This document shows positions 1 through 9,951 of a stretch of 64,000 nt of DNA, piece after piece. Position 1 is the first letter of the stretch, and every line of letters starts with the position of its first letter. The notes under the pieces were generated by a model, which saw only the letters and a program-made list of their open reading frames with translations, made no database searches and was not told where the DNA came from. The DNA is from Dactylis glomerata (taxonomy: Eukaryota; Streptophyta; Magnoliopsida; Poales; Poaceae): assembly GCA_007115705.1 (NCBI GenBank), contig QXEO01000531.1, positions 12,385,912-12,449,911 on the forward strand, read 5' to 3'. A program made the translations under genes and the position numbers.

Positions 1-1671
1 TACAAGCGCTCGATGGCATGTGCAACCGCCGGATCTAATCTGGCCGAGACTCTGATCATTGCAGAGGAAAAGAAGAGGCTCAAGCGAGCAGTGGAGATTG
101 CTGAAATGGTCATGGCCGGCAAATCTATGCCGGGCATGGCAAATCCCGGTGGCAGTGCTTCTTTTCAAGTGGGCAAAGAAGTCAAAAAGGTGCCTCTGGA
201 TGAAGTTTTCCCGGAGCGCCATGCCCTCGTCGGGGCAAGTTTGGATCCCAAATAGGAAAGCGAGCTCATCAGCTTCCTCCATGAGAATCGGGATATCTTT
301 GCATGGTCTACTTCAGACTTGCAAGGTGTGCCGAGGGAGCTGGCTGAGCACGCATTGCATGTGAGACCGGATGCTAAGCCGGTGAAGCAGCCGCTCCAGC
401 GGAATGCAGGCGATAGAAGGAAAGCCATTTGGGACGAAGTAGCCAGGCTCTTAGCCTCCGGCTTTATCAAAGAAGTGCTTCATCCAGATTGGGTGTCTAA
501 TCCGGTTCTGGTGGAAAAGAAGAAGGATGAGCCCGCCATAATGAAAGTATGGCGGATGTGTGTTGATTACACCAACTTGAACAAGGCATGCCCTAAAGAT
601 CCATTCCCGCTCCCTCGGATCGATCAAGTGATTGATTCCACAGCTGGATGTGAACTGCTATCATTTGTAGATGCTTATTCTGGTTTCCACCAGATCCCTT
701 TGTATGAGCCGGATCAAATAAAGACATCCTTTATTACCCCGTACGGGGCTTATTGCTATCTCACTATGCCGTTCGGTTTAAGAAATGCCGGCGCAACTTA
801 CCAGAGATGTATGCAGAAGTGTTTGCATGATCAAATAGATAAAAATGTGCAGGTATATGTCGACGATGTCATCATAAAGACCAAGGAGAGTAAGACTCTC
901 ATAGATGATCTCCAGGAAACCTTTGCAAACCTCAGGAGGTTCCGGATGAAGTTAAATCCAGCTAAGTGTACCTTCAGTGTGCCGGCGGGCAAGTTGCTCG
1001 GTTTCCTGGTTTCCAGCCGGGGTATTGAGGTGAATCCCGACAAGATTCGGGCCATAGAAAGAATGAAGCCGCTGACAGATTTGAGGGAAGTACAGAAATT
1101 CACTGGGTGCCTCGCATCCCTGAGCCGTTTCATAAGCCGCCTGGGAGAAAAAGCTTTGCCGTTATATCAATTGATGAAGAAGTCCGACACATTTGTCTGG
1201 ACAACGCAAGCAGATGCAGCTTTCAAAGAGCTGAAACAGATGTTGTCAACAGCGCCGGTATTGGCATCTCCAATGCCCCGGGAGCCGATGTTGCTCTATA
1301 TAGCGGCAACCAATAGAGTCGTCAGTGCTGTGGTGGTAGTAGAGCGAGAGGAAGGAGGCAAAACCGTGCAGCGGCCGGTATATTATCTGAGTGAAGTCCT
1401 CTCCACCTCAAAGCAAAACTACCCACACTATCAGAAGATGACTTATGGGGTATATATGGCGGCCAAGAAGCTCAAGCATTACTTCCAAGAGCATCCAATC
1501 CGGGTAGTGGCCGAGGCCCCTATCTCAGAGATCATTGGCAACAAAGATGCAAGTGGCAGAATAGCCAAGTGGGCAATAGAGTTGTCGCCATATACTCCTC
1601 AGTATGATAAGAGGGATACAATCAAGCCCCAGGTGCTGGCTGACTTCTTTATTGACTGGGCTGAGATATAA
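1..1671 (+). pseudogene. Element A pol, part 1: reverse transcriptase and decayed RNase H
   Basis: The frame is open from the first base, with a TAG at 253-255 and a TAA ending this part at 1669-1671. Both stops are in one frame with the downstream integrase part, so this is one polyprotein broken twice. The reverse transcriptase copies element RNA into cDNA inside virus-like particles. The palm motifs are FVDAYSG and YVDD (856-867), with the conserved MPFGLRNA stretch between them. The following connection/RNase H region reads LLYIAATN where active enzymes have an aspartate, as expected for Tat elements whose first RNase H has lost catalysis. Methionines in the frame are not genuine starts, because translation would come from upstream gag-pol. 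Both stops fit C-to-T changes in glutamine codons. Confidence 0.85.
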
Positions 1672-1683
1672 TATGAGCCACCA

Positions 1684-3741
1684 TTGCCAGATGCAAATTA
1701 TTGGAGGATGCATTTCGATGGGTCCAAGACAATACATGGCCTGGGTGCCGGCATAGTTCTCAGTTCACCAAAGAATGACCAATTGAGATACGTCCTGCAG
1801 ATTCATTTTGCAGCATCAAATAATGTGGCCGAATATGAGGCACTTGTGCATGGCCTGAAGGTGTCTAAAGACATAGGAATTCGCCGGATTATGTGTTTCG
1901 GTGATTCTGACTTAGTGATTCAGCAGTGTTCCGGAATATGGGATGCGCGTGATGCAAACATGGGATCCTACCGTTTCCTGGTGCAGCAGTTGAGCGGTTA
2001 CTTCGAAGGTTGTGAGTTCCGGCATGTTCTCCAGGCTCAGAACGACGCAGCCGATGCATTGTCCAAGCTGGGATCTTCCAGAGACTCAATCCCGCCCGGC
2101 ATTTCTTTGGAGCATCTAAGGAAGCCGTCAATCAAACCCTCGCCGGAGTCATCTTCCATTTATGTCCCGCTTGGTCCGGAGGAAGCAGTTCCGATGGAGA
2201 TAGATGCCAGAGCCAGGTCAGATAACCCGGGGACTGTTTTCTCAGTCCCGGGGACTGGGCCGACATATGCAGTGAGTGCTGTATTCCGGAGCAGAAATAA
2301 GGGCAAGGGTAAAATGTACCAAGAGGTTGTGCCGGTATACCCGGGGACTGCTCCGGCATACCCGGGGACTGATCCTTCAGTCCCGGGGACTTCGCGGCCC
2401 ATGGAGATCGATTATGTGTCGGCCGAAATGATGGAGATAGATCAGGCAGTATTCACTGTCAGGGAAGTGCCCTCATGGGCACGTCCAATCATGAATTTCC
2501 TGGTAAATGGCCAAGTGCCGGCGGATGAAAATGAAGCCCGCCGGGTTACAAGGAGATCCAAAGGTTATACCATCATAAACAAGGAAATGTACAAAAGAAG
2601 TGTCACCGGAGTACTGCAGAGATGTGTCGAATCTGCGGAAGGCCTGGAGATGCTCCGGGAAATTCATCAGGGGGAGTGTGGTCACCACGCTTCATCCAGA
2701 GCATTGGTGGCAAAGGTATTCCGGCATGGCTTCTATTGGCCGACGACACTGCAAGAAGCAGAAGACTTGGTCCGGAAATGCAATGGGTGTCAGAGATATG
2801 CCCACCAGATTCATCAGCCGGCATCTGCCTTGAAGACTATCCCGATAACCTGGCCCTTTGCTGTTTGGGGCCTGGATATGGTCGGGGCTTTTAAGCCGGC
2901 AAGGGGAAAAATGACCCATATCCTGGTCATGGTGGACAAATTCACCAAATGGATTGAAGTAAAGCCCATAAGCAAATGTGATGGTCACACAATAGTGAAA
3001 TTCCTAAAAGATATAATCTTGAGGTATGGGGTTCCCCATAGTATCATCACTGACAATGGGTCGAACTTTGCCCAAGGGCCATTTGCTAGATTTTGTGAGG
3101 AGGTGGGAATCCGGCTGGACATTGCGTCGGTCGCTCACCCTTGTACCAATGGCCAAGTAGAGAGGTCAAATGGGCTAGTATTATCCGGCATAAAACCCCG
3201 GCTGATAGAACCACTAGAGAAAACTCCGGGATGTTGGCTAGATGAATTGCCAGCAGTGCTTTGGAGTTTAAGGACAACTCCGAATAGGTCAACAGGCTAC
3301 ACACCATTTTTCCTGGTGTATGGAGCAAAAGCTGTGCTTCCAACAGATGTAATACATGATGCACCAAGAGTAGTGCTATATACTGAGGAAGAGGCTAAAG
3401 AAGCCAGGGAAAATGATGTGGATCTGCTGGAAGAAGCAAGAGAAGTAACACTGTCAAGAACAGCAGTATATCAGCAGAACCTCAGACGCTATCATGCGCA
3501 GAAGGTAAATCCAAGGAGATTCCAAGAGGGAGATCTAGTACTCCGGCTAAAGCAAGGCACAGAGGGCCGGCATAAGTTAACTCCTCCATGGGAGGGGCCA
3601 TTCATTGTGAGCAGAGCTCTGCACAATGATGCCTATTATCTTATAGATGCGCAGGCCCCCAAGAAGGACAAGGTGGACAGGTCCGGAGAAGAAACCAAGA
3701 GACCATGGAACATAGCCCTACTCCGTCCCTTTTACTCCTGA
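1684..3741 (+). CDS. Element A pol, part 2: archaeal-type RNase H and integrase
   Basis: Same frame as the RT part, separated from it only by the TAA at 1669-1671. Residues about 8-135 form the second RNase H: HFDGSK, an AEYEAL glutamate region, GDSDLVI and a final NDAADALSKL give the D-E-D-D set. Residues about 140-260 are a low-complexity linker with PGT repeats. The integrase follows: a zinc domain (HQGECGHH and CNGCQ), then the catalytic triad Asp398 (GLDMVG), Asp457 (TDNGSNF) and Glu493 (NGQVERSN), spaced D-59-D-35-E. The C-terminal part carries a GPFIV-type motif before the stop at 3739-3741. The domains look intact; the block to function is the upstream stop. The integrase inserts the cDNA into the genome. 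Confidence 0.85.
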   Translation: MPDANYWRMHFDGSKTIHGLGAGIVLSSPKNDQLRYVLQIHFAASNNVAEYEALVHGLKVSKDIGIRRIMCFGDSDLVIQQCSGIWDARDANMGSYRFLVQQLSGYFEGCEFRHVLQAQNDAADALSKLGSSRDSIPPGISLEHLRKPSIKPSPESSSIYVPLGPEEAVPMEIDARARSDNPGTVFSVPGTGPTYAVSAVFRSRNKGKGKMYQEVVPVYPGTAPAYPGTDPSVPGTSRPMEIDYVSAEMMEIDQAVFTVREVPSWARPIMNFLVNGQVPADENEARRVTRRSKGYTIINKEMYKRSVTGVLQRCVESAEGLEMLREIHQGECGHHASSRALVAKVFRHGFYWPTTLQEAEDLVRKCNGCQRYAHQIHQPASALKTIPITWPFAVWGLDMVGAFKPARGKMTHILVMVDKFTKWIEVKPISKCDGHTIVKFLKDIILRYGVPHSIITDNGSNFAQGPFARFCEEVGIRLDIASVAHPCTNGQVERSNGLVLSGIKPRLIEPLEKTPGCWLDELPAVLWSLRTTPNRSTGYTPFFLVYGAKAVLPTDVIHDAPRVVLYTEEEAKEARENDVDLLEEAREVTLSRTAVYQQNLRRYHAQKVNPRRFQEGDLVLRLKQGTEGRHKLTPPWEGPFIVSRALHNDAYYLIDAQAPKKDKVDRSGEETKRPWNIALLRPFYS
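2226..2391 (+). repeat. 21-bp-spaced CCCGGGGACT repeats within pol
   Basis: CCCGGGGACT occurs at 2226-2235, 2247-2256, 2340-2349, 2361-2370 and 2382-2391. Three of the four spacings are 21 or 42/2-like 21-bp steps (21, 21, 21) and one is 93 bp. The repeats encode PGT every seven residues in the linker between the second RNase H and integrase. The core GGGGACT also occurs in the element's polypurine tract (9940-9951). Confidence 0.75.
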
Positions 3742-4516
3742 GCAGCACAATGTATGTATTTCCATATTTTTTGCTTTGTGTGCCGGCGCTTTATGCCGGC
3801 ACAAGGCTAGTGAGTGAAGTGTCGGCATCCCGAAGAGATCGGGCACTGCCTCCGAGATATATCGTTGTTTATTTTCAGTTCTTGTTTGTATGCCGGCTGG
3901 CTTGTTTTGAATGTTTCCTGTGTCGGCCTAGTAGTGTGTCGGCAACAAAGGCCGCTCTTTGACTCAGCTGATGTCCGAAACCCGGCTTCATGGCTAGCAA
4001 GAGTAGATGCCGGAGATTGTCCACACATGAAAACGGCTAAGGAAGTGTATAGCAAGCGAACCGACATTTATGTTAAAGCTAAAGCTAAAACTTGAAATGT
4101 CGGATGATTTGAAGTCTAAGTTTCAAAGTTAAAGTACTGTATGTTCAATGAAGCAACCTTGAGACTCATACGTCGAAAGCCAAAAAAGGTAGACAAGTAG
4201 CCAAGGTTGTGAAGTTGAGGGAACAGGAAAACAAACTCGGTGACTTAGCCAAAAGATGATCCGGCATTGTTAACAAGCAAACCGAGATAAAACTTGTTCA
4301 GGTAGCAAACCAAAGGAAATTAAACGTATATCTTACAACTGCACCCGGCATTCCGGGGATCTGATAAAACTTAAAGTTTTTTGTGCTGCAAAGTCAAGGA
4401 GCAGGGGCAGAAGCAGAGCCGCCGGCTGGTGGAGCTGTAGCAGTAGAAGTGTCAGCTTCAGGAGTGCCGGACCCAGCAGATGGAATGGAGCCATCACCTC
4501 CGCCCGGGACAGATGC
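3742..4516. other. Spacer between convergent pol and the antisense gene of element A
   Basis: This 775-bp stretch separates the stop of pol (3741, plus strand) from the stop of the opposite-strand gene (4517, minus strand), so both 3' ends face each other. Only short unconvincing frames are present. Motifs of the type TGTCGG and GCCGGC recur, as elsewhere in the 3' region. It presumably holds 3' UTRs of both transcription units. Confidence 0.6.
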
Positions 4517-7500
4517 CTATTCCGGAGCATCAGTGTCGGCCTCTTCAGCTTCCTCTTCATCTTGACTGGAATCGGAGCCCTCAGCATCAGCAGCATCCTT
4601 GGCATCGTCTGCTATCTTTTCCGGCTCGCGGATGTCCCGGACAAAGGCATCGGTGTCGGCATAATCCACATAACTGTGGGCCAGTTCTCGCCGACGCCGG
4701 ATGTGTTCCGGATCCGTGGTCCAGATTGATCCTTCGCGCACAGTGCGCAAAGTCTCCAGATCAGCTTTTTCATACCAGGAGAGGAAGTAGCTGAGAGCTT
4801 CATCAGCTCCTACCCTCGCGCCGGAATCTCGCCATTCCCGGAGGCGAACCTTGGCAAGCTGCAGATCATTGCCGAGATCAACAGGATCAGTGGGCGTCCT
4901 TTGTCCCGGCCAGAGGGCAGAGAATGCCTCCTGGGCGCCATAAAAGAGTTCTTCTGTGTAGAGGGTCATGGCGTTCTTCCGGGATTGCAGGGCCAACAGC
5001 TGCTCCGACATGTCCCAGTTGGCCGAGTCAACCGGAACACCCCGGCTCTCTCGATCCAACTGCAGAGCCCTCTCAACGTCTTCGATGGAAGCGGGGAACA
5101 TGTCTGAGAAATAGATAATGTTAGCAAGAGGGGAACATGTCGGCATAGATGGAGTATGTCGGAAAGGATCAGGGTATGTCGGGCAGGATAAGGAAAAAAG
5201 GATTTGAAGCTTACTGGCGAGGTCAGCATTGAGCTGTGCAACTGTAACTTCCCATTTTGTTGCTTGCTCCTTCAAGCTGGACAGTTCGGCATGGGCGTTG
5301 GAGGCATCAGTCTCGGAAGCAACGAGTAGGTCCTGGGTCTTCTTCAGTTGGCCCTCCCTCTGTTCCTTCTCCTCCAGAAGCTCGGCAACCCGGCCCTTCA
5401 ACTGCTCTATCTCGGACTTGTGAGCGGCATCCCGGTCGTCCAGTTGCTTGGCCACATCCACTGAGGGCATATAGTCCTGGTGGCGTGCTTCCAGTCCAGC
5501 CTTCTCATCTGAAAAGATTTGAAGTCAAAATAAGGGGAAGATAGAAAACAGAGACAAGAGATAAAGGATTTGAAGTATAAAGTGCCTATTTGGGTGACAT
5601 CGGGAACCGGCATACCTGTCAGCTCCTTGACCCTCTTAAGAAGCTCGGCGACTTGTTCTTCAGTGCCAGCTGAAGAATGTCGGCACAAGGTTATGTGTCG
5701 GCAAGAATAGTATGGCAAAGTAAAAAGAGGAAACATATCCGGCATATAGCGGTATGTCGGCGAAGATTACCTTTCTTGGACAGCTCCAGCCGAAGCTTGC
5801 TATGCTTGTCGGATAACTTCCGGTGCTCGCACACCAAGTCGTGGAACATGTCGGCGCGCGTATTGTTCATGCGCTACAAAAGTGTTAGGATTTGAAAGGT
5901 TATGAGAAAAGTCTAGCATACCGGTACAATTGAAGATCATATAAAGTACTCATGCTGTTGAAGACCCGGCACAGGTGCTGCGCACCTATCCCGGCCCTCG
6001 GTGACTAGGATTTGAAGCTCGAGACGAGCTTATATCTCGGTCAAGAGGATTTGAAAAATAATTAAGATGTGAAATAGTTGAAGACCCGGCGCAGGTGCTG
6101 CGCACCTATCCCGGCCCTCGGTGACTAGGATTTGAAGCTCGGATCGAGCTCATATGTCGGCAGTTAATTCGAGAGCAGCTAACTACAAGAGTATTGGAAA
6201 ATCCCGGATGTCCGTATCCCGGACATCCGACATTTTCGGGGACTGGGGATATGTGTATAGGTAGAGAAGACTTACGTTCGTGGTGTCGGCCAATTGGTGA
6301 AGTCTTTGCTGGAGGCTGAGGAGCTCGCAGGCAATCAGAATGGGCTTCGCGGCCAGGATGTCTGAGGGATTGCCAGTGGCCGAGGCTTCGGCCATCTTCT
6401 TGCTCCTGGAGTCTGCAGTGTCCATGTTGCCGGCGTCATTCCACCTGACATAGTGCTCCTTAAGAGACCCAAGGCTCTGGTCACTTTTCGTCTCCAGGGG
6501 GACGCGGCCCTCAAGTTCCGGCATGTCGAAGAAGCTGGGCCGGTAGCCAGGCCGGGTTGCTGCCCTGCCAAGATGCAGGGCCAGGGCAGAGCTGGGCCGG
6601 GATGCTGCTTTAGGAGGAGCAGTGGCGGTGGACGGTGTGCCGGACTTGGTCGGCTGGATCTTAAGGGTGCCGGACTTGACCGGGGCAGAGGTCTTGTCCG
6701 GGATGGAGGTCTTGGCCGGGGCAGCGGTCTTGGCTGGTGCTGGAGTCTTCTTAGCAGAGGGAGTCTTGGGCGTGGGTTGTTCCGGCGCGGCCGATGCAGT
6801 TTGGCCAGCAGGGGCAGGTTCCGGAATAGTCCGGACTTCCGGCACTGCAGGCCCTTTTCCTTTGATATCTGTGCCGGCGCTCCTGTTGCTTGCGCCGGCA
6901 TCCTCAGTAGTCCCGGCGCCGCTGATGGGCGCGCCGGAGTCTGGGGCATCTTGTTGGGCTCCTGTGTCCATATGGACATCAGAAGCTGGAGGTTCCTGTT
7001 GAGCCCCCGAGTCCATGTGGACGCCGGGGGCAGAGTTGTCTTGCTCCGGCGGAGGATCTTCCTTCGCCGGGGAGGTAGGTCTATCGGGCGCAGGCGAAGA
7101 TGCCGACGCCGGGGAGGTCGTATGACTGGCAGAGGGTATGTCGGAGGTATCAGGGGCCTCTGGCTTGGTAACCTTCGGGCCGCCACTCGAGCCAGAAGCT
7201 TGTTCCGGCGCAAGAGGAGCTCTGAAAGAGAGAAAACACCAAGTCAATAATCAAAGCAAGAGATATGTCGGAGGAAGTACAAAGAAAAGAAACTTACCCC
7301 GGGGCAACAGGCCTCTGTTTCTTCGGAATAGGCATGCCAACCTTCTGCCTCTTCTGTTGCTGAGGTGTGTCGGGCTGGGGCTTCACACCTCGCTTCCGGC
7401 CGGCACGTCCGCCGGTGGAAGGAGGTCCCTGGTTTAGAGGGGCGGCATCGACAACCATGTCGTCCGGGATAGCTGAGGACGGCATTGGAAAGGCGTAAGC

Positions 7501-8878
7501 AACAGGTGTTTCTGGAAAAGCATAAGCAAGAGGTGTCGGGCAGATAAACGTCTGGCAGTCTTCATTGGAATCGTCGTCACTCCAGTCTTGAGTGAAATGC
7601 CGGGATGAAGAGCCCTTACCCGAGGCAGCTGCAGCATGGGTGCTCCGGGGTAGCTTGTCCCAGTGATCCGGATCTTCAACATCCGCAGCAGTGCGGTCTG
7701 CCGCGATCTTGATCCGGGAGTTCTCCATACTCTGGAAGCTGAACTTCTGCATAATGCAAAGTAAATGGGTCAGAAGAAAGAAATATGCCGGTGCAAGAAG
7801 TATGTCGGATCAAGCATTATAAGTATGTCAGCAAATAACAAATATCGGGTCATGCATGATAAGTATCTATATGCCAGACAAGAGAGGATGTATCGGCCAG
7901 AGTATTTACCGTTGGGGCGGGCCGGTCCCGGCTGTATGGTTCAAGTCCCCAGGCAAAGGTGGCCTGAGAGGACTTGCAGACGTCCTTGATCCGCCGCAGA
8001 ATGTCGGCCGGGGTCAGCTCATGTGTAGAATGCCGGGTGGGGTCCATGGGCCCGCTCATCTGGCAGATTTTGTGTGACCGGCGCTGCAGAGGAGAGACGC
8101 GCCGGCTGATGAAGCATGCCACTAGATCTTGAGGGGTAAGGCCGGCATCCCGGAGCTCGCCCTTAACCCGGTGGAGCGCGTTCACCGGCATCACCGAGTT
8201 CTTCGGGTTGTAGGTCCAATTCTTCATAGCCAAGGGTGGCTCGTCCACAAATGGCGGCAGGTTGAGCAGATCCACGTCGGTGGTGTTCTTGACGTAGAAG
8301 AAGCTTTTCTGCCACTTCTTGCAAGATTCGAGGAGTTCCACCTTGGGGAAGTCCGAGCCCTTCCGGGACATGATGGTGGCCGCGCCACAAAGGGTCATGG
8401 GGCGGTCCTTCTTTTCCTGGGCCGTCTCCGGCGGGTCATCCTTGCTCCGGGGCGGCTCTTGGACGACTTGCTTCTGTAGTTGAAAGTACTTCGCCCAGGC
8501 TTGGGAGAAGGGCTCTATGCTGGCGAAGCCTTCGCATAATGCGGCGAAGGCAGAGAGGTTCATCACCGCGTTCGCCGGGATATGGTGAGGCTGCAGGTCG
8601 TAGGTGTCGAGGACGTCCCGGAAGAAGTCCGACGCCGGCAGGCCGAAACCCCGCTCGAAGTGGGCAATGAAGACGACTCGTTCACTGGGTTCAGGTGCCG
8701 GCACAGTCTCTCCCGCAGGTAGCCGGCATGCAACACCCTCCGGCACTCTCCTGGTGGAGGTGACCCAGGATATGTCGGCCGGGGTAACCTCCGACCCCTC
8801 CCAGCCGGAGCGTCCTTGGACCCGGGCCGAGGTATCTTCCTCTGAGGCCGAGGTACCTGTCATGCTTGAGGAAGCCAT
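4517..8878 (-). CDS. Element A antisense gene: seven exons, 1133 residues, PF04195-like N-terminal domain
   Basis: Minus-strand exons by inspection: 8878-7910, 7746-7298, 7221-6276, 5873-5771, 5669-5616, 5508-5215, 5103-4517. All six introns begin GT and end AG, several with GTAAGT-like donors. Phases match at every junction and the sum is 3402 nt, ending in TAG at 4519-4517. Residues about 60-220 resemble PF04195 ('putative gypsy type transposon'), a plant domain without known biochemical function. Then come a basic stretch with KKQRP, a long Pro/Ala/Lys-rich region with repeated PAKT and VHMD motifs, a Glu/Lys-rich coiled coil (exon 6), and a helical domain with an FSALWPG motif before an acidic tail rich in DEEEAEE. 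Function unknown. Elements B and C carry a homologous arrangement. Exon borders are predictions; the exact start could be another in-frame ATG, but 8878 leaves the whole domain intact. Confidence 0.75.
5957..6170 (-). repeat. 120-bp tandem duplication in intron 3 of the antisense gene
   Basis: A segment starting TTGAAGACCCGGC at 5958 recurs at 6078, a 120-bp period, with nearly identical sequence for over 90 bp. Each unit contains the inverted repeat AGGTGCTGCGCACCT, able to form a short hairpin. It lies wholly inside the predicted intron 5874-6275. Confidence 0.8.
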
Positions 8879-9473
8879 CGGGATGGCCGGAACAAGGCGT
8901 GATAGCCGGAGTCCCGTGATGTTATTCCTATCAAGGCCGGAGAAAAGAGGGAGGTTAGTCTCTCCGGCATACCACTCTCCCAGAAGTTAGCAAGAAAAGG
9001 GGATCTACCATCACAGTTAAAACCGGAAATAAAGCATGGAAATAAGCTCTACGCAAGAACATCTGTGAAGCATAGAAGAGCTTCTCTGGCAATGCTAATC
9101 GAGGCAAGAAGATACTATGAAGAGAAACTGCTAAAGATCTGAGCGCACAGTGATACCAGAACAAGGCTGTGAAAAAGCGTGAAAGAGGGAGAACAGAGGA
9201 TGAACTCACCGAAGTTTGGCCGGCGGCAATGGAGCGGCGGCGAGCGTGCAGAAGAAGATCCGATCCTCCAGTAATGTCGCAAAGAGAAGAGGCGGCGGTG
9301 GCGTCGTCGACGGGAACGTCGGGCGTCGTCGAGCGTCGGCGCCGGCGAGGAGCAGGACGGCGGCGGTGCTCCTTCGCTGTTCTTCGGTCCGGCGAGGAAG
9401 CGCGAGAGGCAGAGGAGCGGAGGAAGAAGAAGGCACTGTGGGGGTAAAAAGAGCAAGTTTACCCCCACCCCCG
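8879..9473 (-). other. Probable 5' UTR of the antisense gene
   Basis: The stretch between the minus-strand TATA box (9481-9474) and the start codon at 8878 is about 600 bp. Neither strand has a convincing conserved reading frame; GC-rich frames around 9170-9470 overlap on both strands and look like composition effects. A 5' UTR intron is possible but I cannot place one. Confidence 0.4.
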
Positions 9474-9481
9474 TATTTATA
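9474..9481 (-). promoter_or_regulatory. TATA box for the antisense gene of element A
   Basis: The minus strand reads TATAAATA here, the plant TATA consensus, about 600 bp upstream of the antisense start codon. A CCACGTGG palindrome lies about 70 bp further upstream on that strand. Together they look like an RNA polymerase II core promoter facing away from the 3' LTR and into the element. Confidence 0.6.
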
Positions 9482-9550
9482 CCGAAGAGGCCAGGGTCAT
9501 GGGGATCGTGGCGAGTGTTCCACTACCCCGACCGTTTCTGCGAGAGATCG

Positions 9551-9558
9551 CCACGTGG
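9551..9558. promoter_or_regulatory. G-box palindrome CCACGTGG
   Basis: A perfect ACGT-core palindrome, the site bound by bZIP and bHLH factors in plants, 70 bp upstream of the minus-strand TATA box. Its placement suggests a proximal element of the antisense promoter. An 8-bp palindrome can occur by chance in GC-rich DNA, so function is inferred from position. Confidence 0.5.
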
Positions 9559-9939
9559 CGGCACGGAGTGGGGCGGCGGCTATTGTAACCGTGCCACTAG
9601 GCCATGATGGCGAGGAGTAACTGCGCTGTGAACCGTCGCATCATGTGACCGTTCGAGGTGGCAGGGCAGTTGCAAGTTTCGATGCAAACTGTCAGGCTTG
9701 GCTTCTCAAGGAAGTCTCGTCTATATGTCGGCATAACTGCCCGAAGAATAAGTTCCGTCCGGAATACCCTCAGGGCCGACCGGATTAATTGTTGGAGAAG
9801 GAACAGTGGCCGGTATATACGCAGATGTCCCGGCATATAATCCGATCGTCGGGATATAATGGAGAACCGGGGTATAACGAAGAAAGGATATGTTGAACCT
9901 GTCAAGGCTCCACAGTTATGACTGGGTAACCTCGGCAGC

Positions 9940-9951
9940 TTCGGGGACTAG
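9940..9951 (+). other. Polypurine tract of element A
   Basis: TTCGGGGACTAG stands directly before the TG of the 3' LTR, the position from which plus-strand cDNA synthesis is primed in LTR retrotransposons. Confidence 0.75.

Noticed and set aside
253..255. TAG in element A pol as a programmed readthrough signal
   Set aside because: It is not at a gag-pol boundary but within pol, and a second stop at 1669 lies between RNase H domains; decay explains both better.
6453..7250. A 265-codon plus-strand frame and a 126-codon frame within it
   Set aside because: Both are shadows of exon 3 of the minus-strand gene; the GC-rich, Pro/Ala-rich coding there keeps several frames open. They lack the splice and promoter context seen on the other strand.
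9115..9620. GC-rich frames on both strands near the antisense promoter
   Set aside because: Low-complexity Arg/Ala/Ser-rich translations overlap on both strands and contain the TATA box and G-box; composition effect.
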